From an uncultured Sphingomonas sp. (lineage in GTDB: Bacteria; Pseudomonadota; Alphaproteobacteria; Sphingomonadales; Sphingomonadaceae), in assembly GCA_934555855.1 (NCBI GenBank), contig CAKTFL010000175.1, positions 1 to 5,362 of the forward strand: a DNA stretch of 5,362 nt, written 5' to 3'. A program made the translations under genes and the position numbers. This document shows, one piece after another, positions 1 through 5,362 of this stretch. How positions within the stretch are numbered: position 1 is the stretch's first letter; each line of letters begins with the position of its first letter. The notes below the pieces were generated by a model. It was given only the letters and a program-made list of their open reading frames with translations, made no database searches and was not told where the DNA came from.

Positions 1-267
1 GTGTTGCCACTGGCACATCGGTCCAGCCTGGAACTGGAGTCGCGCCGCTTTGCGGAGGCGCATGGCTATGCGGTCGACTGGGACGCGGTGGCGCGGCTCG
101 ACGACGAAAGCCTGGTCAACGGCATCGCCCAGATCGCGCCGTTCGACGTTGCCGCGAAACAGGCGCTGCTGGAAGCGCCCGACCTTCAGACCCGAGCGGA
201 CCTGGCTATCCAGCTGATGCAGTTCTTCGGCCGGCATGGCGGCGAGGAGCGGGTGACGCTGCAATGA
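1..267 (+). CDS. LON substrate-binding-domain protein, C-terminal part (5' end outside window)
   Basis: The window opens inside this reading frame, so the GTG at position 1 is most likely an internal valine codon and not the real start. The visible 88 residues look like the helical C-terminal part of the short, stand-alone LON N-domain proteins of alphaproteobacteria. The segments around [16 protein letters not shown] (residues 34-49) and [16 protein letters not shown] (53-68) are typical of that family. These proteins carry the substrate-binding domain of Lon protease but lack its ATPase and protease domains, and their exact role is not settled. The stop (TGA, 265-267) overlaps the ATG of the next small frame. 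The downstream Trm112-type gene fits the usual sphingomonad neighbourhood. The family call rests on remembered sequence resemblance of the tail only, since the beta-rich N-terminal domain is not in view. Confidence 0.8.
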   Translation: MLPLAHRSSLELESRRFAEAHGYAVDWDAVARLDDESLVNGIAQIAPFDVAAKQALLEAPDLQTRADLAIQLMQFFGRHGGEERVTLQ

Positions 268-473
268 CATCACGGCGCGAGGGGCGGGGCAAGGGCCGCC
301 GTCAGGGCGGGGCGATGATGGCGTGGCTGTTCTTCGCCAACCTGTTCGAGCCCAAGAAGGCGGCCGCCATGGAGCATGTCGACACGCAGCGGCGGATCGG
401 CCCCGATGCCGGGCAGGCACGCAGCGCGGCGGCGGCTCCCCCGGCTGGCGGCGGGGAGGGCTCGCGGCCATGA
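264..473 (+). CDS. Probable small hypothetical protein (69 aa) between the LON-domain and Trm112 genes
   Basis: I do not recognise a family. Three observations support it as real. Its ATG overlaps the stop of the LON-domain gene (ATGA at 264-267). Its own TGA overlaps the ATG of the Trm112 gene (ATGA at 470-473). About 87% of its codons end in G or C by hand count, as expected for a coding frame in this genome. The protein has a basic N-terminus rich in Arg, Gly and Lys, a short hydrophobic/aromatic patch ([13 protein letters not shown], residues 18-30), and a low-complexity Ala/Gly/Pro tail. The best Shine-Dalgarno-like sequence, GAGGAG at 244-249, is 14 bases from the ATG, which is rather far. 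Start codons at 315 or 318, just before the hydrophobic patch, are alternatives. It could still be a spurious frame in GC-rich DNA. Confidence 0.5.
   Translation: MTSRREGRGKGRRQGGAMMAWLFFANLFEPKKAAAMEHVDTQRRIGPDAGQARSAAAAPPAGGGEGSRP
453..460 (+). promoter_or_regulatory. Ribosome binding site for the Trm112-family gene
   Basis: GGGGAGGG lies 9 bases before the ATG at 470. It is the best purine-rich Shine-Dalgarno match near this start and supports the short 60-residue protein. An upstream ATG at 323 in the same frame would add 49 residues that resemble no Trm112 protein. Confidence 0.6.
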
Positions 474-652
474 GCGTGATGGATCCCTGGCTGCTGGAAC
501 GGCTGGTCTGCCCCGCGACCCGCACTCCGCTTCGTCTCGACGCCAAGCGGCAGGAGCTGGTGTCCGACGCTGCGGGCCTCGCCTATCCGATCCGCGATGG
601 CGTACCCGTGCTGCTGATCGAGGAAGCGCGCCGGGTGCAGGAGGGGACCTGA
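470..652 (+). CDS. Trm112 family protein (UPF0434/YcaR type)
   Basis: A 60-residue protein of the usual Trm112/YcaR length. In eukaryotes and archaea, Trm112 activates several methyltransferases that act on tRNA, rRNA and release factor. The bacterial short form is presumed to be a similar small partner protein, but its client here is unknown. The family pattern is clear: an N-terminal helix ([11 protein letters not shown], residues 5-15), a basic/polar hairpin, then [20 protein letters not shown] (residues 36-55), which is the signature end of the family. Only the first of the usual metal-binding cysteines is present (Cys14). The CPxC motif reads CPAT, and the later cysteine position appears to be serine, a form I associate with alphaproteobacterial members. 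The ATG at 470 is chosen for the family length, the Shine-Dalgarno sequence and the ATGA overlap with the preceding frame. Confidence 0.88.
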   Translation: MSVMDPWLLERLVCPATRTPLRLDAKRQELVSDAAGLAYPIRDGVPVLLIEEARRVQEGT

Positions 653-680
653 ACGGCCGGCAGCGCTTCCTCAACCGCCG

Positions 681-2330
681 CTACCGCTTCGGGTAGGTAG
701 CGATCCTGACCCGCAGCAATTGCGGCGCGGCGCTGAAGTTCAGCCCCCAATCCACCTGGTCGCCGTTCCAGACCCGTTCGAACACCCAACGGCCGTCCGG
801 CGCGTAATGCCCCTCCTCGACGCGCGCTAGGATCGGGTTTGCGCTTTTGGGATCGGTCATCCCGAACTCGACCCGCGCATGATATCCGGTGACCAGATAC
901 TCGTTAGGCCCGAGCTCCGCGATGGCGACCCCGCCGGAGGGGTACTCGTTGCCCTTGGGCGGCGCCTCGCCAAAATCGCCCCGGCCGAAGGTCGCCGTCG
1001 CGGTGTAGCGGCCGAGCTTCATCGTCTGGGTGTGGTTCGCGGCCGGGTCGTTGGGCTCCGCGCATCCCCAGGTCTTCCCCTCGAACGCCAGCTTCGCCCA
1101 TAGCCGGGTGATCGGGCGGAACAGCGCATAGTTCGCCGCGAAGGTCGCGATCGCCTCCGCATCCATGGTCGGTGTGACGGGACGGACATTGCGATAGCGC
1201 GACTGGTCGAGCCCGAACGGCGCCCAGCCGATCGCGCCGCGCCCGACCGCCTCGAAGAAATAGCGTGCGTATTCGCGGGTCCGGCCCGTTTCCGGCACCA
1301 TCAACGGGTTGTCGGGCCGCTGATAGGCATCGAGAAAGCCGAGATAGCCCTTGTGGTCCGGGTTGTAGATGTCGGGCGCCAGCACATCCAGATGCGGGGC
1401 GGCCGCCTTCCACACGTCGATCACGGTGTTGGCCGGGCCGCCGCTGGCATAGGTTTTCGGGTCCTGCCATTTGTACGGGTCACCGGGCAGAGCCGCGTTC
1501 ACATACATCGGGATCGGCTTTACCGCCTTTCCGGCGGCTGCGACGCGGTCGATGTACCGGGCGACGTACCAGGCGTTGAAGTACATCTCCGCATCGCGGC
1601 CGAACAGCTCGGCCCAGCTGCCCGGCCGCTTCTTCGTCTGGCGCACCAACGCGGCCGGCACGGGGCCGGCGAACAGGCGATCCGCCTCGCGTGAATGGTC
1701 GCGAGCAAGGCCGTAGGAGCCGGCCTCGTTCTGCACCTGCACCATCAGCACGGTGTTCTGTGGGTCAACCTGCTTCAGGTGAGCGATGAAGGCGGTGAAG
1801 GCGCGGGCATCGGCCGCCAGCGTGGTCTCGCCATGCGGCGACAGTGCGTAATGCAGCGTCCCGTCGGGCCGGACCATGCGCGGAAAGCGCTTGTTATCCA
1901 GCTTGACCCAGGCCGGGGAGTATTGCGGGTTGGTGTTCTTCCAGGTCGCGAACCACAGCAGCACCAGCCGCACCTTGTGCTCGCGGGCCTGAGCCAGCAG
2001 CAGGTCGAGATAGGAGAAGTCGAACCGGCCCTCGGTCGGCTCGATCTGCTCCCAGGCGATCGGCACCTCGACCGTGTTCACCTGAAGCGCGTCCATGGTC
2101 GGCCACACCTTCGGCATCGCCGCGGGCCACGCGCTGGAGTTGTTCACCTGCGCGCCGAGCATCAGATAGGGCGCGCCGTCGACGATCAGCGCGTGGCGTC
2201 CCTCGCGAGAGACGATCCGCGGCACCTCCGTCGGTTGCCCTCCCGTCTGCTGCGCGCCCGCGGGTGCGGCGATGCTCAGCGCAGCCGCGACTGCACCCAT
2301 CAGGGTGCGGCACATCGTCCCGCCGCTCAT
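681..2330 (-). CDS. GH35 beta-galactosidase with C-terminal DUF5597-type domain, periplasmic
   Basis: Predicted to release terminal beta-galactosyl residues, probably from xyloglucan oligosaccharides, as Bgl35A does in Cellvibrio japonicus. The 549-residue protein starts with a Sec-type signal peptide (likely cleavage after Ala26, AGA|QQ) and has no lipobox. A GH-A-type (beta/alpha)8 barrel covers about residues 40-385, with LMLGAQVNNSSAW near 57-69 and WEQIEPTEGRFDF near 93-105. The likely acid/base is Glu202 in VQVQNE, and the likely nucleophile is Glu347 in VPETGR. The C-terminal beta-rich region (about 395-545) matches the DUF5597 extension seen on this GH35 subgroup and includes the RVWNGDQ motif near 519-525. 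The start overlaps the GH31 stop (ATGA, 2327-2330), implying translational coupling. An ATG at 2315, giving residue Met6, is an alternative start with a closer GGCGGGA. The family is firm, but the galactoside substrate is inferred from the neighbour. Confidence 0.93.
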   Translation of the reverse strand: MSGGTMCRTLMGAVAAALSIAAPAGAQQTGGQPTEVPRIVSREGRHALIVDGAPYLMLGAQVNNSSAWPAAMPKVWPTMDALQVNTVEVPIAWEQIEPTEGRFDFSYLDLLLAQAREHKVRLVLLWFATWKNTNPQYSPAWVKLDNKRFPRMVRPDGTLHYALSPHGETTLAADARAFTAFIAHLKQVDPQNTVLMVQVQNEAGSYGLARDHSREADRLFAGPVPAALVRQTKKRPGSWAELFGRDAEMYFNAWYVARYIDRVAAAGKAVKPIPMYVNAALPGDPYKWQDPKTYASGGPANTVIDVWKAAAPHLDVLAPDIYNPDHKGYLGFLDAYQRPDNPLMVPETGRTREYARYFFEAVGRGAIGWAPFGLDQSRYRNVRPVTPTMDAEAIATFAANYALFRPITRLWAKLAFEGKTWGCAEPNDPAANHTQTMKLGRYTATATFGRGDFGEAPPKGNEYPSGGVAIAELGPNEYLVTGYHARVEFGMTDPKSANPILARVEEGHYAPDGRWVFERVWNGDQVDWGLNFSAAPQLLRVRIATYPKR

Positions 2331-5188
2331 CGCGCCGGCTTCACATCGATGGCCTGGCCGGCATAGCTGACCTCTGCATCATACTCGTCGGGCCGGCCGA
2401 GATGGCCGCCGGCACCGATCCACTTGACCCGAAGCTTGCGCGTCGCGGGCATACCGTCCCAGCCCGCGCCCTCCCGTGCGCCGAAGCTGACCGTGCGGGT
2501 GCGCTCGTCGTAGCGGATCGGGATGCGCGAAAAGGCGCCCTGCTTGTACGCGGTCGAGCGCCCGTCATCCTCGTACAGCGAGAAGCTGCCGTTCGCGCCG
2601 GTATAGACCACCACCGTCAACGGCGCGTCGCGGCGCTCGTCGACATATTGCGTGACCGGGCCGGTCGGCACGATCGCGCCCGCCCGCACGAACAGCGGCA
2701 TGCGCTCGATCGGCGCAGACACGGTGGCCGAAGAGCCTCCGCGATGCGCCTCGCCGGTGTCGAAGTCGTACCAGGTGCCGGTGCCGGGGAAATAGACCTG
2801 CCGCTCGCGTGCCTTGTACGCGGTCACCGGCGCCACCAGCAGCGCGTCGCCGAACAGGTACTGATCCTCGACCTTGCGCGCCGCGCGATCCTGCGGGAAG
2901 TCGGCCGCCAGCGCACGCATGATGCTGCCGTCCTTCATGTAGGTGTCGGCGCCCAGCGTGTAGATATACGGCATCAGCCGATAGCGCAGCTCGTCATAGC
3001 GGATCATCGCGGCGCGCATCGGCGACCCGGCCGGACTGATCTCGTAAATCTCGCGATAGGGATATTCGCCATGGCTGCGGAACAGCGGGCTGAACGCGCC
3101 GAACTGGAACCAGCGAAGGTTCAGCTCGCGCCACTCATCCAGATCGGCGGGCTTGGGCGTCTTGGTCGAATAGCGATCCTCCAGCGCGAAGCCGCCGATA
3201 TCGTGTGTCCAGTTCGCCAGGCCCGACATGGACGCATTGACGCCCGCCGAGATCTGCGCGTGCAGGTCGTACCAGCGGCTGGCCACGTCGCCCGACCAGA
3301 TCGCCGCGCCGTAGCGCTGCAACCCGGCAAAGCCCGACCGGGTCAGCAGGAACGGCCTGACGGTCGGTTTGAAGGATGTCCAGCCGTCGTAGAAGGAGCG
3401 GGCGTTCATCAGCGGATAGCTGTTGAAGAACTCGGCCGCCGGTCCCATCGCGGTCGGCCCCATGGCGTCGATCCGCTCGGGGATGGACACGTTGGAATGC
3501 ATGTCGGGTTCGGACGCGTCTGCCCACCACGCATCGACTCCCAGCCGGCCCAGCCGGTTCTCGATCTGCTTCCAGAAGATCTGCCGCCCCTTGGCCGCAT
3601 AGGGATCGTAGACGGTGCTCGGGAAACCGGGGCCGACCCAGTCCTTGTTCCCTTGGCGCAGATTGCCCTGGTAGACGACGCCCGCCGCTGCCAGCTCCTT
3701 GTAGGTGTCAGTGGTCGGATAGAATTTCGGCCACACGGAGATCATCAGATTGGCATGGTCGTCATGCACCTTGTCGATCATGCCGGCCGGATCGGGGAAG
3801 CGGGCCGGGTCGAACCGATGGCTGCCCCATTCGGGATCGCGCCAATAGCGCCAGTCGAGCACGATATTGTCGAGCGGGATGTTCAGCTGGCGATAGCGCT
3901 TGACCACGCCCGTCAGCTCGTCGGCGGTGTCGTAGCGCTGGCGTGACTGCCAGAAGCCATAGACCCACTTCGGCATCATCTCCGACTTGCCGGTGACCTG
4001 CCGATAGCCGGCGATCGCCGCATCGATGCTGCCGCCCGGGATGAACCAGTAATCCTTGGCCTGCGCGACCTCGCTGGTGAACCAGACTGAATGGCGATCG
4101 GGGTCGGGCAGGGGGTCGTTGTGGAAGAACGCCATGTAGCCGGCGTTCGGCTCCCACTCGATGCGGATCGCCACCGGCTTGCCCTTGGTCATGGGCAGCT
4201 CGAAATTGGCGTACCAGGGGTTCCAGTTCTGCCGCCAGCGGTCGAGCACCAGCCTGCCGTCTGCATAAACCTTGTAATAGCTCGATGCGTAAAGCTGGAA
4301 CTTGTGCGTTCCGGTGGCCGTCGGCATGACGTCGCCCGTCCACACCACCGTCTGCTTCTGCACCGCATTGCCCGCTGTATTCTGGCCGCCGGTGGCAGCG
4401 ACGGTCTTTGTCTTGGCAGCTTCCGGCCAGTTCGCCTGATCCTTGATGAACTGGTAGTTGATCGTTGCTTCCTGGCGGGTCACCACCGGCTTGCCGTCCA
4501 GGAAATATTCGGCGCGCCAGCCCGGCTCGCCGCCGCTCGTTACCACCATGCCCTGACCGACCGGCGCATAGGGCCGGGGGTTGCCGAACCGCGTGATCGA
4601 GTTGTTGTCCCAGAGCAGGCCGTAGCCGCGCGTCGAGACGACAAAGGGCACGCCGATGTCCATATTGTGCTGAGCGAGTTCGACGTCCTCGCCATTATAG
4701 TCCATCTGCGCGTTCTGGTGCTGGCCGAGGCCGTAAAGCCCCTCGTCAGTGCCGCGATTGAACTGCTGCGAGACGGACACGAAGGGTTTGCCGTCCGCCT
4801 GGGTCGGGCGCGATGCCATCGGCCCCGTCTCGCTGAGCAACGGCCGGCCGTTCGGGTCCAGAAAGCTGACCTGGCCCGTCGCCAGACTGACTTCCGCCGT
4901 CGTCTTCGCCGTGCGGACGCTGACCTGTCCCTTCGCCTCGACCACCTCAAAGCGGCCGGCCGCAGGAGGATTGGCGACCATCAGGCTGGGGGTGCGAGGC
5001 GTGGCGGCGTCCTTCGGCGTCGCAACGACGTGGATGATGCCGTCGCCATGCACCGACAGCTCCACCCGGGACGCGGGGCCGCCTGCCGGGGTCACCGCCA
5101 CGCCCTCCGCCGTCCGCTCGAACCGCTGAGCCTCAGCCGTCCCCATCGCGCTGCCCAGCAGCAGCGTCGTCAACACCGTCTTCTTCAT
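2327..5188 (-). CDS. GH31 alpha-xylosidase-like enzyme with inserted PA14 domain, periplasmic
   Basis: Predicted to remove non-reducing-end alpha-1,6-xylosyl residues from xyloglucan oligosaccharides. The protein has 953 residues from the ATG at 5188. A Sec signal peptide (MKKTVLTTLLLGSA..., cleavage near AEA|Q, residue 20) is followed by a GH31 N-terminal beta-sandwich with GLGQ at 153-156. It is interrupted at about 222-360 by a PA14 domain (WTGDVMPTATGTHKF, YYKVYADGRLVLD). The catalytic barrel follows from about 400. The nucleophile is Asp557 in WWADASEPD and the acid/base is Asp634 in WSGD. FRSH (703-706) and TRSG (616-619) are further GH31 active-site segments. The C-terminal beta domains contain LFVRAGAIVP and YEDDGRST, which are DUF5110-like. 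The layout and length match Xyl31A of Cellvibrio japonicus. A GTG six bases upstream (5194) would sit against the ribosome site and is less likely. Alpha-glucosidase activity cannot be excluded from sequence alone. Confidence 0.92.
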   Translation of the reverse strand: MKKTVLTTLLLGSAMGTAEAQRFERTAEGVAVTPAGGPASRVELSVHGDGIIHVVATPKDAATPRTPSLMVANPPAAGRFEVVEAKGQVSVRTAKTTAEVSLATGQVSFLDPNGRPLLSETGPMASRPTQADGKPFVSVSQQFNRGTDEGLYGLGQHQNAQMDYNGEDVELAQHNMDIGVPFVVSTRGYGLLWDNNSITRFGNPRPYAPVGQGMVVTSGGEPGWRAEYFLDGKPVVTRQEATINYQFIKDQANWPEAAKTKTVAATGGQNTAGNAVQKQTVVWTGDVMPTATGTHKFQLYASSYYKVYADGRLVLDRWRQNWNPWYANFELPMTKGKPVAIRIEWEPNAGYMAFFHNDPLPDPDRHSVWFTSEVAQAKDYWFIPGGSIDAAIAGYRQVTGKSEMMPKWVYGFWQSRQRYDTADELTGVVKRYRQLNIPLDNIVLDWRYWRDPEWGSHRFDPARFPDPAGMIDKVHDDHANLMISVWPKFYPTTDTYKELAAAGVVYQGNLRQGNKDWVGPGFPSTVYDPYAAKGRQIFWKQIENRLGRLGVDAWWADASEPDMHSNVSIPERIDAMGPTAMGPAAEFFNSYPLMNARSFYDGWTSFKPTVRPFLLTRSGFAGLQRYGAAIWSGDVASRWYDLHAQISAGVNASMSGLANWTHDIGGFALEDRYSTKTPKPADLDEWRELNLRWFQFGAFSPLFRSHGEYPYREIYEISPAGSPMRAAMIRYDELRYRLMPYIYTLGADTYMKDGSIMRALAADFPQDRAARKVEDQYLFGDALLVAPVTAYKARERQVYFPGTGTWYDFDTGEAHRGGSSATVSAPIERMPLFVRAGAIVPTGPVTQYVDERRDAPLTVVVYTGANGSFSLYEDDGRSTAYKQGAFSRIPIRYDERTRTVSFGAREGAGWDGMPATRKLRVKWIGAGGHLGRPDEYDAEVSYAGQAIDVKPAR

Positions 5189-5194
5189 CGTCAC

Positions 5195-5200
5195 TCTCCC
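5195..5200 (-). promoter_or_regulatory. Ribosome binding site deciding the GH31 start
   Basis: On the minus strand GGGAGA lies just upstream of GTGACGATG. Its GGAG core is 7 bases from the ATG at 5188, an ideal spacing, but only 1 base from the in-frame GTG at 5194. This favours the ATG and a protein beginning MKKTVL, which also gives a cleaner signal peptide. Confidence 0.65.
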
Positions 5201-5210
5201 GTTCCGCCGT

Positions 5211-5362
5211 TCAGCGGTACCGACCCATGGTGATCTTCAGGACCTGTGGCCGGTCGATCAGATTGATGCCGTAATCCGTCTGGTCGCCGTTCCAGACGCG
5301 CGTTGCCGTCCAGTGCCCGTCCCGGAAGGCACCTTCCTCCACGCGCACGACCATGCCGCCCG
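5211..5362 (-). CDS. Second GH35/DUF5597-type glycosidase, C-terminal end only (5' part outside window)
   Basis: The minus strand is open from the window edge to a TGA at 5211-5213, giving 49 residues that begin GGMVVRVEEG and end ITMGRYR. They align with the last ~50 residues of the GH35 at 681-2330. Shared blocks are RVEEG, DG-W, RVWNGDQ, D-G-N and PQ-L, about 22 identities in 46 aligned positions with one gap, counted by hand. An exact 18-base match (5280-5297 and 756-773) encodes VWNGDQ in both. This is therefore the tail of a diverged GH35 paralogue with the same C-terminal domain. Its catalytic part lies beyond the edge, so its activity, intactness and start cannot be judged. It ends 22 bases before the GH31 ATG on the same strand, so the two are almost certainly co-transcribed. 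Confidence 0.82.
   Translation of the reverse strand, partial: GGMVVRVEEGAFRDGHWTATRVWNGDQTDYGINLIDRPQVLKITMGRYR

Noticed and set aside
270..674. 134-codon minus-strand frame across the small ORF and Trm112 gene
   Set aside because: It is Arg/Pro/Ala-rich with no family resemblance, and the plus-strand genes with ATGA overlaps account for the region.
681..696. Short inverted repeat CTACC...GGTAG as a possible terminator
   Set aside because: The stem is only 5 bp, lies inside the last codons of the GH35 gene, and has no T-run on either strand.
756..773. 18-base exact direct repeat, also at 5280-5297
   Set aside because: It is not a mobile or regulatory repeat. It encodes the conserved VWNGDQ motif in the two GH35 paralogues, and the match stops where the proteins diverge.
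1695..2366. 223-codon + strand frame antisense to the GH35 5' half
   Set aside because: It has no recognisable motifs, and the minus-strand GH35 explains the coding signal completely.
2264..3946. 560-codon open frame on the + strand, antisense to the GH31 gene
   Set aside because: The translation is rich in Arg, Ala, Gly and His and matches no protein pattern. It lies opposite a clearly recognisable glycosidase and is the kind of stop-free antisense frame that high-GC codon use creates.
4091..5233. 380-codon open frame on the + strand, antisense to the GH31 5' half
   Set aside because: Same explanation: no domain, low-complexity Arg/Ala/His composition, and full overlap with a well-supported gene.

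Overview
The window looks like chromosomal DNA from a high-GC alphaproteobacterium, most likely a sphingomonad. This is inferred from the strong G/C preference at third codon positions, the pairing of a LON substrate-binding-domain protein with a cysteine-poor Trm112-type protein, and the style of the glycosidases. There is no rRNA or other direct taxonomic marker.

Layout. Positions 1-652 (+ strand) are the end of a housekeeping cluster. It holds the C-terminal part of a LON substrate-binding-domain protein, a probable 69-residue small protein, and a 60-residue Trm112-family protein. Each gene is joined to the next by an ATGA stop/start overlap. After a 28-base gap the strand flips. Positions 681-5362 (- strand) are a tightly packed glycoside hydrolase operon, transcribed from right to left. 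In order of transcription it holds the last 49 codons of a GH35-type enzyme (5211-5362), a 953-residue GH31 alpha-xylosidase-like enzyme with an inserted PA14 domain (2327-5188), and a complete 549-residue GH35 beta-galactosidase-like enzyme with a DUF5597-type C-terminal domain (681-2330). The operon spacings are 22 bases and a 4-base ATGA overlap. No gene-free stretch exceeds 28 bases, and no promoter is visible because the operon begins beyond the right edge.

Function. A periplasmic GH31 with a PA14 insert next to a periplasmic GH35 is the enzyme pair known from xyloglucan utilisation, for example Xyl31A and Bgl35A of Cellvibrio japonicus. The GH35 would remove beta-galactosyl caps from xyloglucan oligosaccharides, and the GH31 would remove the alpha-1,6-xylosyl branches. 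Both have Sec-type signal peptides and no lipobox. The distinctive point is that a second, diverged GH35/DUF5597 gene lies directly upstream of the GH31, so the alpha-xylosidase is flanked by two GH35 paralogues. No mobile element, CRISPR array, tRNA or rRNA was seen, and I found no evidence of an entirely new system.
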